10,583 nucleotides of DNA from an uncultured Clostridia bacterium (lineage in GTDB: Bacteria; Bacillota; Clostridia; Oscillospirales; Ruminococcaceae): the NCBI GenBank assembly GCA_946056455.1, contig CAMGJS010000018.1, positions 1 through 10,583 on the forward strand, in the 5' to 3' direction. The translations under genes and the position numbers were made by a program. Each line of letters begins with the position of its first letter. Within the stretch, counting starts at the first letter, position 1. The notes under the pieces are model-generated. The model saw nothing but the letters and a program-made list of their open reading frames with translations. It was not told where the DNA came from and searched no databases. Shown here in pieces: positions 1 through 6,861 of this stretch.

Positions 1-186
1 CTTTCGATATGTGCAGTTACAAACCCTGTTGTTCAGTCGGCTATGCAACAGCTTCACAACCTTGCAGGGTGCGAGGTACATTCAAGCGTTATACTTTCTC
101 ATATAGACGAGAATGTGTTCAAAAAGCTCGGAATAAACCTCACCTGCGAGCCGAAATATCAGGAAAACAAATTCTATCAGAAATAG
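1..186 (+). CDS. DUF1846 (UPF0371) family protein, C-terminal end only
   Basis: This is the last 61 codons of a gene that begins before the window. Reading from base 1 gives an open frame ending at a TAG (184-186). The residues include NPVVQSAMQQL, then GCEVHSSVILSHIDE, then KLGINLTCEP. From memory these resemble the C-terminal end of the DUF1846/UPF0371 family, proteins of about 500 residues found in Clostridia and streptococci whose function is poorly defined. The C-terminal LGxNLTxEP segment is the part I recognise. The next gene starts 234 bases downstream, behind its own promoter and after a hairpin, so this gene is probably not part of the fatty-acid operon. The family call rests on a short fragment and would be tested by a profile search of the full protein. 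Confidence 0.7.
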   Translation, partial: LSICAVTNPVVQSAMQQLHNLAGCEVHSSVILSHIDENVFKKLGINLTCEPKYQENKFYQK

Positions 187-190
187 CTTT

Positions 191-224
191 AAATTGCCGT
201 CCGCATTATATCGGGCGGCAATTT
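191..224 (+). terminator. Hairpin terminator after the DUF1846 gene
   Basis: The arm AAATTGCCGTCCG (191-203) pairs with CGGGCGGCAATTT (212-224) over 13 base pairs, with one G-T wobble and an 8-base loop. It begins 4 bases after the upstream stop codon. The following bases (GTTTATCC) form only a weak T-tract, so termination may be partial. The position and stem strength still favour a terminator that separates the upstream gene from the fab operon. Confidence 0.7.
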
Positions 225-298
225 GTTTATCCTACACAAATTGCCTAAGGGAAAAATATGCATTAACTGTCACCGAGTGAAAATAATAATCCGCACGC

Positions 299-322
299 TT
301 GTATTTTGTTGACATTATACAA
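299..322. promoter_or_regulatory. Candidate operator dyad centred on the fab promoter -35 box
   Basis: TTGTAT (299-304) is mirrored by ATACAA (317-322), and inside these TGT (307-309) is mirrored by ACA (312-314). Nine of twelve positions pair around a centre between 310 and 311. The dyad covers the whole -35 hexamer, where a bound repressor would block RNA polymerase. It does not resemble the FapR or FabT operators as I remember them. Operator function is inferred from symmetry and position alone, and the AT-rich composition makes chance symmetry possible. Confidence 0.4.
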
Positions 323-337
323 AAGCTATGATAAAAT
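309..337 (+). promoter_or_regulatory. Sigma-A promoter of the fatty-acid synthesis operon
   Basis: A perfect -35 box TTGACA (309-314) is followed after exactly 17 bases by the -10 box TAAAAT (332-337). A TG at 329-330 gives an extended -10. Transcription should start near 343-345, leaving a leader of about 75 bases before fabH. This is the only strong promoter seen ahead of the operon, so it probably drives all nine genes. Confidence 0.85.
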
Positions 338-364
338 AGTTTACGGTTATTTGCTTAATGCTAA

Positions 365-386
365 TGTCGGTATGCACAATCCGACA
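365..386. repeat. Inverted repeat in the fabH leader
   Basis: TGTCGG (365-370) is repeated inverted as CCGACA (381-386) with a 10-base spacer. It lies downstream of the predicted transcription start and 19 bases upstream of the fabH ribosome binding site. It could be a second operator half-site pair or an RNA hairpin that affects translation or transcript stability. The six GC-rich pairs are exact, but the function is unknown. Confidence 0.4.
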
Positions 387-420
387 ATGCTTTGGGCGGA
401 ATTCAAAAGGAGGCAGAGTA

Positions 421-1377
421 ATGAAAATAATCGGTACAGGCGCTTATGTACCTGAAAAGATAATAACAAACGACGACCTTTCAACAATGGTTGAAACATC
501 TGACGAATGGATAACACAAAGAGTCGGGGTCAAAGAGAGAAGAGTTTCCGTCAATGAAACTGCGGCGGATTTCGGTGCCGAGGCGGCAAAGAAGGCTCTT
601 TTGTCTGCAGATATTTCAGCAGAGGACCTTGACCTTATCATAGTATCGACAATAACGGGCGAAACCCTTTGCCCCACAACCGCGGCGCTCATTCAGAAAG
701 CTATCGGAGCTACCTGTCCCGCATTCGATATGCAGTCGGCTTGCAGCGGCTTTATGTTCGCTCTTGACACTGCCGATTCATATATTTCAAGCGGCAAGGG
801 ATACAAGAATGTCCTTGTTGTAGCAACCGAAAGAATGAGTAAAATTCTCGACTGGACAGACCGTTCAACCTGCGTTATCTTCGGCGACGGAGCAGGTGCG
901 GCTGTAGTGACGGAGGGTGACGGATACTTAGCGTCAAGCCTTTATACAAAGGGCGACGATGAAGTGCTTTACATTCCTTCCTGCACAAAGAATTCGCCCT
1001 TCTTTGAAAAGGAATACGCTGACACAAAGGTATTTATGAACGGCTCTGAGACATTCAACTTTGCCGTTAGGAAAATTGTCGACGATATAAAGGAAGTTGC
1101 AGAAAAAGCGGGAATTTCCGTTTCAGATATTGACTATATCGTATCACATCAGGCAAACATAAGAATAATAAGCTATGCATCAAAAAGACTCGGCATACCT
1201 ATGGAAAGGTTCGTCGTCAATATCGACAAATACGGCAACACCTCGTCGGCAAGCGTTCCTATGGCTCTTGACGACCTTGTGAAAGAGGGAAAGCTCAAGG
1301 ACGGCGACATTATTGCAATGTGTGCATTCGGCGGAGGATTATCTTCTTCGGCGTGCATTATAAAATGGTCAAAATAA
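421..1377 (+). CDS. fabH: 3-oxoacyl-ACP synthase III (FabH), chain initiation
   Basis: FabH condenses an acyl-CoA starter with malonyl-ACP to begin type II fatty-acid synthesis in the cytosol. The ATG at 421 is chosen because AAAAGGAGG (405-413) sits 7 bases upstream and the protein then begins MKIIGTGAYVP, as the family does. Earlier in-frame starts, such as 358, would place the ribosome site inside the gene. The product is 318 residues, a normal length. The Cys-His-Asn triad is visible: C108 in DMQSACSGF, H243 in SHQAN and N273 in YGNTS. The nucleotide-contact segment DEWITQRVG (28-36) is also present, as is the C-terminal FGGGLSS. It is the first gene of the operon and acpP follows after 20 bases. 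Starter preference (acetyl or branched) cannot be read from the sequence. Confidence 0.97.
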   Translation: MKIIGTGAYVPEKIITNDDLSTMVETSDEWITQRVGVKERRVSVNETAADFGAEAAKKALLSADISAEDLDLIIVSTITGETLCPTTAALIQKAIGATCPAFDMQSACSGFMFALDTADSYISSGKGYKNVLVVATERMSKILDWTDRSTCVIFGDGAGAAVVTEGDGYLASSLYTKGDDEVLYIPSCTKNSPFFEKEYADTKVFMNGSETFNFAVRKIVDDIKEVAEKAGISVSDIDYIVSHQANIRIISYASKRLGIPMERFVVNIDKYGNTSSASVPMALDDLVKEGKLKDGDIIAMCAFGGGLSSSACIIKWSK

Positions 1378-1397
1378 TTTTTTAGGAGGAACCTACA

Positions 1398-1622
1398 ATG
1401 ACAACAGAAGAAAGAATTATCAAGGTAATCGCATCTCATCTTGAGATGGAAGAAAGCGAAATCACAGAGGCTACAACATTTGAAGACCTCGGCGTTGACT
1501 CACTTGACGCAGTTGAAATCATGATGGAGCTTGAAGACGAATTCGGCGTTGAAGTTAAGGCTGAAGAAGCAGGCAAGTCCGTTAAGGAACTCGCTGACTA
1601 CCTCAATGCAAAGCTCGGCTAA
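1398..1622 (+). CDS. acpP: Acyl carrier protein
   Basis: This small acidic 74-residue carrier holds the growing acyl chain on a phosphopantetheine arm and delivers it to each Fab enzyme. The attachment residue is S35 in the hallmark GVDSLDAVEI motif. The helix following it is rich in Glu and Asp (MMELEDEFG), as expected for docking to FabH, FabG and FabF. AGGAGG (1384-1389) lies 8 bases before the ATG. It sits between fabH and fabK, and the 126-base gap after it holds three hairpins that may let acpP be expressed more strongly than the enzymes downstream. ACP is needed in large molar excess, so such uncoupling would make sense, but it is an inference. Confidence 0.97.
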   Translation: MTTEERIIKVIASHLEMEESEITEATTFEDLGVDSLDAVEIMMELEDEFGVEVKAEEAGKSVKELADYLNAKLG

Positions 1623-1635
1623 GATGTAAAAGTAA

Positions 1636-1664
1636 CCGCACAAGGCTCAAAAAGCTTTGTGCGG
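1636..1664 (+). terminator. Hairpin 1 after acpP, possible partial terminator
   Basis: CCGCACAAGGC (1636-1646) pairs with GCTTTGTGCGG (1654-1664) over 11 base pairs with one G-T wobble and a 7-base loop. It starts 13 bases after the acpP stop codon. The downstream ATTTAT is a poor T-tract, so full termination is unlikely. Attenuation, or protection of an acpP 3' end after processing, fits better. No second promoter is evident before fabK. Confidence 0.5.
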
Positions 1665-1669
1665 ATTTA

Positions 1670-1717
1670 TCCGCCAAATTTCAGGCGGAAGTATCGGCGT
1701 GACAATAAAAACGCCGA
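1670..1717 (+). repeat. Hairpins 2 and 3 ahead of fabK
   Basis: Two more stem-loops follow hairpin 1. TCCGCC (1670-1675) pairs with GGCGGA (1684-1689) around an 8-base loop. TCGGCGT (1694-1700) pairs with ACGCCGA (1711-1717) around a 10-base loop. The last ends about 14 bases before the fabK ribosome site (AAAGGAAG, near 1731-1738). They form a structured spacer inside the operon with no coding sequence. Whether they act in RNA processing, attenuation or only as spacer is not visible from sequence. Confidence 0.45.
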
Positions 1718-1748
1718 CCTAACATAACCGAAAGGAAGTGACGGGGAT

Positions 1749-2690
1749 ATGATTAAATCGTCAATCTGTGAACAGATAGGCATAGAATATCCTATTTTTC
1801 AAGGGGGAATGGCTCGTATATCGGACGGCGCTCTTGCAGCCGCAGTTTCCGAGGCGGGCGGACTTGGTATCGTTTCTGCCGCAAGCGGAGATGTAAATCA
1901 GGTTTCAGAACAGCTCGACATTGCAAAGAAGCTTACAAGCAAACCGTTCGGCGTTAATGTTATGCTCAGGGGTGAGAATATCGACGCTCTTGCAAAGCTT
2001 ATTGCAGATAAAAAACCTGCCGTTGTTACAACGGGAGCAGGTAATCCCGAAAAGTATATGGATATGTGGAAAGCCGCAGGAATAAAGGTTATTCCCGTTG
2101 CGGCGTCGGCTTCTTTTGCAAAGATATTTGAAAGAGCAGGCGCTGACGCTGTTGTTGCAGAGGGTTGCGAATCGGGCGGACATGTGGGTGAACTCACCAC
2201 AATGGCTCTCGTTCCGCAGGTTTGTGACGCAGTAAGTATTCCCGTTATCGCCGCAGGAGGAATTGCCGACGGCAGAGGAGCCGCAGCGGCATTTATGCTC
2301 GGAGCCGAGGGTATTCAGGTAGGAACAAGATTTCTTGTTGCGACAGAATGCTCAATAAATCAGAATTATAAGGACAAGGTCCTCAAAGCGTCGGATACAT
2401 CGACGATAGTAACGGGCAAAAGATTAGGACATCCCGTAAGAAGTCTTAAATCCCCGTTTTCAAGAGAATATGCAAAAATCGAGTACACCTCTATTTCAAA
2501 CGAGGACCTCGAACAATTTGCGGTTGGCTCTCTTGCCGCCGCAGTTAACGGTGACGATAAGCACGGCTGTTTCCTTGCAGGTCAGATTTCGGGACTTATC
2601 AACAAGGAGCAGACTTCGGCTGAAATAATAAAAGAAATTATGGAACAGGCAGAGGAACTTCTCAAAGGAGGAGCAAAATGGGTAAGATAG
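1749..2690 (+). CDS. fabK: Enoyl-ACP reductase II (FabK), FMN-dependent
   Basis: FabK reduces the enoyl-ACP double bond, the last step of each elongation cycle, using NAD(P)H and FMN. The 313-residue product is a TIM-barrel flavoprotein of the FabK/nitronate monooxygenase superfamily. It starts IGIEYPIFQGGMARISDG, has the conserved His in ESGGHVGEL (H145), the phosphate-binding loop AAGGIADGRG (168-177), and GAEGIQVGTRF (186-196). Its place within a fab operon separates FabK from nitronate monooxygenase, which has the same fold. No FabI, FabL or FabV is present, so this is the operon's only enoyl reductase. FabK enzymes are known to be insensitive to triclosan. The last 13 bases overlap fabD, suggesting translational coupling. 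Confidence 0.95.
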   Translation: MIKSSICEQIGIEYPIFQGGMARISDGALAAAVSEAGGLGIVSAASGDVNQVSEQLDIAKKLTSKPFGVNVMLRGENIDALAKLIADKKPAVVTTGAGNPEKYMDMWKAAGIKVIPVAASASFAKIFERAGADAVVAEGCESGGHVGELTTMALVPQVCDAVSIPVIAAGGIADGRGAAAAFMLGAEGIQVGTRFLVATECSINQNYKDKVLKASDTSTIVTGKRLGHPVRSLKSPFSREYAKIEYTSISNEDLEQFAVGSLAAAVNGDDKHGCFLAGQISGLINKEQTSAEIIKEIMEQAEELLKGGAKWVR

Positions 2691-3598
2691 CATTTGTATT
2701 CGCAGGTCAGGGCGCTCAGTACAGCGGAATGGGCAAGTCCCTCTATGAAGCGTCACAGGCTGTAAAAAATCTTTACGATACGGCAGAAAATATCCGCAAT
2801 GGCACAATGGCTCAGTCCTTTGAAGGCTCGCCTGACGACCTTAAAAAGACAGAAAACACTCAGCCCTGCCTTTTCCTTGCAGACCTTGCCGCCGCTGTCG
2901 CTCTTGACGAAGCAGGAATAAAGGCGGACGGTGTTGCAGGTTTTTCTCTTGGAGAAATTGCGGCTCTTGCATTTGCAAAAACATATTCATACGAGGACGG
3001 TTTCAAAATCGTCTGCGAAAGAGGAAAGCTTATGGGCGCGGCTTCATCAGCCGAAGAAACGGCAATGTGCGCTGTTCTTAAACTTGAAAGAGAAGATGTA
3101 ATAAACCTTGCCGCAAAATACGACAGACTTTATGCAGTAAACTACAACTGCCCCAAACAGACCGTTGTTTCGGGACTTAAAAGCAGTATCGACGAATTCT
3201 CGAAAGAGGTTTCGGAAAAAGGCGGAAGATGCGTTCCCCTTGCAACAAGCGGTGCGTTCCATTCGCCCTTTATGAGTGAAGCCGCAGAGAAATTTGCGGA
3301 ATATCTCAAAAACTTTACATTGAAAACACCCGGTATCCCCGTTTATTCAAACCCGACTGCAAAGCCCTATGAGGGAGAAGTTATTGACACCCTCGGCAAG
3401 CAGATGTGCAGTCCTGTCAAGTGGGAAGATACCGTAAGAAATATGATAGCCGACGGCTTTGACACATTCATCGAAGTCGGCGCAGGAAAGACGCTCAGCG
3501 GACTTATCAAAAAAACTTCATCGGAAGTCAAGGTCTATAATGTTGACACGGCGGACGACCTTGCCGCAACAGTTAAGGCGGTGAAGGAGAATGCTTAA
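2678..3598 (+). CDS. fabD: Malonyl-CoA:ACP transacylase (FabD)
   Basis: FabD transfers malonyl from CoA to the acyl carrier protein, giving the extender unit for FabH and FabF. The 306-residue product has the family start IAFVFAGQGAQYSGMG with the oxyanion-loop glutamine. The nucleophile is S90 in GFSLGE, with R115 in CERGKLM binding the malonyl carboxylate and catalytic H195 in GAFHSPFM. Length and residue spacing match the E. coli enzyme closely. The start codon lies within fabK, with AAAGGAGG just upstream. The end overlaps fabG by 8 bases, so fabK, fabD and fabG look translationally coupled. Confidence 0.97.
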   Translation: MGKIAFVFAGQGAQYSGMGKSLYEASQAVKNLYDTAENIRNGTMAQSFEGSPDDLKKTENTQPCLFLADLAAAVALDEAGIKADGVAGFSLGEIAALAFAKTYSYEDGFKIVCERGKLMGAASSAEETAMCAVLKLEREDVINLAAKYDRLYAVNYNCPKQTVVSGLKSSIDEFSKEVSEKGGRCVPLATSGAFHSPFMSEAAEKFAEYLKNFTLKTPGIPVYSNPTAKPYEGEVIDTLGKQMCSPVKWEDTVRNMIADGFDTFIEVGAGKTLSGLIKKTSSEVKVYNVDTADDLAATVKAVKENA

Positions 3599-4322
3599 CG
3601 GAAAGGTAGCCGTTGTAACGGGCGGTTCAAGAGGAATAGGCGCGGCAGTAGCCGAGGCTATGGCAAAAAACGGCGCAGATGTTGCCGTTATCTATAAGGG
3701 CAGTGCAGAAAAGGCTCAGGCAGTATGCGATAAAATCGTTGAAGAATATAAGGTTAAGGCAAAGTGCTACTGTTGTGATGTCGCTGTAACAAAGGAATGT
3801 GCCGAAACCGTTGCAAAGGTAATTGAAGATTTAGGCGGAGTTGACATTCTCGTCAATAACGCAGGTATCACAAAGGACAACCTTCTTGTTTCTATGAGCG
3901 AGGAAGAGTTTGACGCAGTTATCAACACAAACCTCAAAGGTTGCTTTAATATGATCAAGGCTTGTTCAAGAAACTTTATCAAGAAAAAAGCAGGCAAGAT
4001 AATCAATATATCGTCCGTTTCGGCACTTCTCGGAACAGCGGGACAGTGCAACTATGCGGCTTCAAAGGCGGGAGTAATCGCTCTCACCAAAACTACCGCA
4101 AGGGAATTTGCTTCAAGGGGAATTTGCTGTAACGCAATCGCCCCGGGATTTATCACAACCGATATGACATCTTCTTTGGAGGACAAATATCTCTCGTCGA
4201 TACCGCTCAAAAGAGCAGGTAAGCCCGAAGAAGTAGCGTCGCTTGCGGCTTTTCTTGCCGACAGCGCGTCTGATTACATCACAGGCGAGGTCATCCGCAT
4301 CGACGGCGGACTGGCTATCTAA
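3591..4322 (+). CDS. fabG: 3-oxoacyl-ACP reductase (FabG)
   Basis: FabG is the NADPH-dependent short-chain reductase that reduces the beta-keto group after each condensation. The product is 243 residues. The Rossmann motif TGGSRGIG (10-17) and the NNAG motif (89-92) are intact. The catalytic Ser-Tyr-Lys set is S142, Y155 and K159, with the same 13- and 4-residue spacing as in E. coli FabG. The C-terminal segment DYITGEVIRIDGG matches the family. The ATG lies inside the fabD end, preceded by GAAGGAG. The protein is relatively Cys-rich (for example CYCCD at 59-63), which I note only as a lineage trait. Confidence 0.97.
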   Translation: MLNGKVAVVTGGSRGIGAAVAEAMAKNGADVAVIYKGSAEKAQAVCDKIVEEYKVKAKCYCCDVAVTKECAETVAKVIEDLGGVDILVNNAGITKDNLLVSMSEEEFDAVINTNLKGCFNMIKACSRNFIKKKAGKIINISSVSALLGTAGQCNYAASKAGVIALTKTTAREFASRGICCNAIAPGFITTDMTSSLEDKYLSSIPLKRAGKPEEVASLAAFLADSASDYITGEVIRIDGGLAI

Positions 4323-4340
4323 GCAATAGGGAGGAATATT

Positions 4341-5576
4341 ATGAGAAGAGTAGCAGTAACAGGACTTGGTGTAATTTCACCTGTCGGAAACGATGTCGAA
4401 ACATTCTGGAACAACCTTAAAAATGGTGTGAACGGCATCGACTTCATCACAAGATTTGACACAACCGATTTCAAGGTTAAGCTTGCCGCAGAGGTAAAGG
4501 ACTTTGACCCCTCGCTTTATATGGACAAGGGCGAGATAAGAAGAAACGACCTTTTTGTAAGATACGCGGTAGCGGCGGCTTTGCAGGCTGTCAACGACTC
4601 GAAGATTTCGGGTAATATCGACCCCGACCGTTTCGGAGTATACTTCGGCTCGGGCATAGGCGGATTTGATACCCTTATTTCAGAGCACAACACATTCCTT
4701 GAAAAAGGACCTTCAAGAGTTTCGCCTCACTTTGTTCCCAAGATGATTTCAAATATGGGCGCAGGAAACATCGCAATAAAGGTCAACGCAAAGGGACCTT
4801 GCGTTTCGTTCACAACAGCCTGCGCAACAGGCTCGACTTCAATAGGCGAGGCTTACAGAGCAATAGCAGGCGGATATGCTGACGCTATCGTTGCAGGCGG
4901 TGTTGACGCAGCTATTTCACCCCTTGCCGTTGCAGGCTTTACAAACCTCACTGCTCTTTGCGAGGGAACAGACAAGGACGCGGCTTCAATCCCCTTTGAC
5001 AAGAGAAGAAACGGCTTTGTTATGGGCGAGGGAGCAGGAGCGCTCATCCTTGAAGAATACGAACACGCAAAGGCAAGAGGAGCGGTTATCTACGCTGAAA
5101 TGTGCGGCTACGGAAGCACTTGCGACGCTCACCATGTTACAGCTCCCGATGACTCGGCTGACGCTTCTTCAAAGGCAATTATCGAATGTCTTAAATGCAG
5201 CGGAAAGAAATTTGCTCCCGAAAAAACATATTTCAACGCTCACGGAACATCAACTCCCCTTAACGACAAGACCGAAACAAAGGCTATCAAGCTTGCATTC
5301 GGCGACGATGCAAAGAAAATCAGCGTAAGCTCAACAAAGTCGATGACAGGTCACCTTCTCGGTGCAGCGGGAGCAATCGAGGCTATTGCATCAATCAAGG
5401 CACTTAATGATAATATCGTTCCCCCCACAATCAACTATAAAGAACCCGACGAGCTCTGTGACCTTGACATCACACCGAACAAGGCTGTTGAAAAGGAACT
5501 CGAACTCGTTCTCTCAAATAATCTCGGCTTTGGCGGACATAATGCCTGCGTAGCTTTCTGCAAGGCGGAGGGTTAA
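4341..5576 (+). CDS. fabF: 3-oxoacyl-ACP synthase II (FabF), chain elongation
   Basis: FabF carries out the repeated decarboxylative condensation of acyl-ACP with malonyl-ACP. The 411-residue product is typical in length. It begins MRRVAVTGLGVISPVG, and has the Cys-His-His set: C161 in TTACATGS, H301 in NAHGTSTPLND and H338 in MTGHLLGAAG, with K333 in STKSM. The C-terminal NNLGFGGHN is also intact. GGGAGG sits about 8 bases before the ATG. No FabB or FabA is seen, so how unsaturated fatty acids are made, if they are, is not shown here. The stop codon is one base from the fabZ start. Confidence 0.97.
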   Translation: MRRVAVTGLGVISPVGNDVETFWNNLKNGVNGIDFITRFDTTDFKVKLAAEVKDFDPSLYMDKGEIRRNDLFVRYAVAAALQAVNDSKISGNIDPDRFGVYFGSGIGGFDTLISEHNTFLEKGPSRVSPHFVPKMISNMGAGNIAIKVNAKGPCVSFTTACATGSTSIGEAYRAIAGGYADAIVAGGVDAAISPLAVAGFTNLTALCEGTDKDAASIPFDKRRNGFVMGEGAGALILEEYEHAKARGAVIYAEMCGYGSTCDAHHVTAPDDSADASSKAIIECLKCSGKKFAPEKTYFNAHGTSTPLNDKTETKAIKLAFGDDAKKISVSSTKSMTGHLLGAAGAIEAIASIKALNDNIVPPTINYKEPDELCDLDITPNKAVEKELELVLSNNLGFGGHNACVAFCKAEG

Positions 5577-5577
5577 T

Positions 5578-5997
5578 ATGAACAAGCAGGAAATAATGAA
5601 TATTCTGCCTCACCGTGACAGTATGCTCCTCATCGACGAGGCTGAGGTCATCGACGGTAAGGCTCACGCAAAGAAGTATATCAAGGGCGACGAGTGGTTC
5701 TTAGACGGTCACTTTCCCGATTACCCCGTTGTCCCCGGAGTAATTCTTTGTGAAATTCTTGCTCAGTCCACCTGCGTATGTATAGGCGGAGGGGACATAG
5801 GCGACAAGAAAACGCTTTTTACAGGTCTTAACAATGTCAAGTTCAAGAATGTTGTCCGCCCGGGCGACACCTTTGAAACCGAATGTGAAATTGTCCGTGT
5901 TAAAGAACCCTTTTATTTTGCAAAGGGCAAGGGTTTTGTAAACGGCAAGCTTTGCGTAAGTGCGGAGTTTTCGTTCGCCATTGTGGATAAGTCGTAA
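5578..5997 (+). CDS. fabZ: 3-hydroxyacyl-ACP dehydratase (FabZ)
   Basis: FabZ removes water from 3-hydroxyacyl-ACP to give the trans-2-enoyl substrate of FabK. The 139-residue hot-dog-fold protein has the MNILPHRDSMLLIDE start. Its catalytic H45 (in GHFPDYPVVPG) and E59 (in LCEILAQS) are 14 residues apart, as in E. coli FabZ. The start lies one base after the fabF stop, with its ribosome site GGCGGAGG inside the fabF end, so the two are likely coupled. In many clostridial operons accB lies before fabZ and accC after it. Here both neighbouring gaps are too short to hold any gene. Confidence 0.95.
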   Translation: MNKQEIMNILPHRDSMLLIDEAEVIDGKAHAKKYIKGDEWFLDGHFPDYPVVPGVILCEILAQSTCVCIGGGDIGDKKTLFTGLNNVKFKNVVRPGDTFETECEIVRVKEPFYFAKGKGFVNGKLCVSAEFSFAIVDKS

Positions 5998-6017
5998 ACG
6001 AAAGGAATAAGTTCAGA

Positions 6018-6833
6018 ATGAATGTAAAAGAAGTTCTTGGAAATCTCGGCTTGCTTGAATATTTTGCCGAGAAACGCACCTGCAAAAAGTGCGGAGCCGA
6101 AGAAAATTATTCGGTTTTCAAAAATAACAATATGATATGCCCCTCCTGCGGAGCGTATATGAGAATGACCGCCGATGAAAGAATTGACCTTATTGTTGAT
6201 AAGGATACTTTTATCGAAACAAACGCCTCAATGGAAAGTAAGAACATCATCGCTTTCCCCGAATATACGGCAAAGCTCAAAAAGGCAAAGAAGGATTCTT
6301 CTCTCAAAGAGGCTGTTGTCTGCGGAACAGGCACCATAGGCGGACAGAAATGCGCTATCTTTGTAATGGACTCATCGTTTATGATGGGAAGTATGGGAAC
6401 TGTTGTGGGCGAAAAGATAACAAGACTTTTTGAGATGGCAACAGAAAACAACCTCCCCGTTGTAGGCTTTACTACTTCGGGCGGAGCGAGAATGCAGGAG
6501 GGTATCTACTCTCTTATGCAGATGGCAAAGGTCAGCGGTGCCGTTCATCGTCACAGTGAAGCAGGAAACCTTTATATCGCGGTCCTCACAGACCCGACAA
6601 CGGGCGGAATTACCGCAAGCTTTGCAATGCAGGGCGACATCACCATTGCAGAACCCAAGGCGCTTATCGGCTTTGCAGGACAGCGCGTTATCGAACAGAC
6701 AACGGGCGAAAAGCTCCCCAAGGGATTTCAGCGCGCGGAATTTTTGCTTGAACACGGCTTCGTTGATATTATCGAAGAGCGTGGCAGACTGAAATACACA
6801 ATCGCAAGACTGCTTGAACTTCACAGCAGATAA
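6018..6833 (+). CDS. accD: Acetyl-CoA carboxylase carboxyltransferase, beta subunit
   Basis: AccD pairs with AccA to move the carboxyl group from carboxybiotin to acetyl-CoA, giving malonyl-CoA. The 271-residue product has the N-terminal four-cysteine zinc ribbon at C22, C25, C41 and C44, then the crotonase-like carboxyltransferase core. Core motifs include SGGARMQEG (154-162), TDPTTGGITASFA (191-203) and GFAGQRVIEQT (218-228). E. coli AccD is about 304 residues, so this is a compact form. AAAGGA lies about 12 bases before the ATG. accD and accA are adjacent, but the gene for their biotinylated partner is not present. Confidence 0.95.
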   Translation: MNVKEVLGNLGLLEYFAEKRTCKKCGAEENYSVFKNNNMICPSCGAYMRMTADERIDLIVDKDTFIETNASMESKNIIAFPEYTAKLKKAKKDSSLKEAVVCGTGTIGGQKCAIFVMDSSFMMGSMGTVVGEKITRLFEMATENNLPVVGFTTSGGARMQEGIYSLMQMAKVSGAVHRHSEAGNLYIAVLTDPTTGGITASFAMQGDITIAEPKALIGFAGQRVIEQTTGEKLPKGFQRAEFLLEHGFVDIIEERGRLKYTIARLLELHSR

Positions 6834-6861
6834 ACTACTTTTAGGATAAGGAAGATGAAAT

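Noticed and set aside
9..248. 79-residue open frame starting at base 9
   Set aside because: It overlaps the recognised DUF1846 frame, runs through the terminator hairpin, and has no ribosome binding site.
270..280. Small palindrome TCAC-CGA-GTGA upstream of the fab promoter
   Set aside because: Four base pairs are expected by chance in a region this long, and it lies outside the promoter core.
358..420. Longer FabH starting at 358
   Set aside because: It would add 21 residues unlike the family and would put the strong ribosome site at 405-413 inside the gene. The start at 421 matches known FabH N-termini.
187..420. FapR or FabT operator, or a known lipid riboswitch, ahead of fabH
   Set aside because: No sequence resembling the FapR (TTAGTACC-like) or FabT (AGTTTGA-like) sites was found, and no known riboswitch fold was recognised.
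1699..1725. Possible internal promoter before fabK (GTGACA then TAACAT)
   Set aside because: The spacer is only 15 bases, both boxes are off-consensus, and the -35 region lies inside hairpin 3.
4876..5328. 150-residue open frame inside fabF, and similar long frames on the opposite strand of fabK, accD and mrp
   Set aside because: They lie fully within well-conserved genes, have no ribosome sites, and give low-complexity Ser/Thr/Leu/Arg-rich or Cys-rich translations typical of out-of-frame reading.
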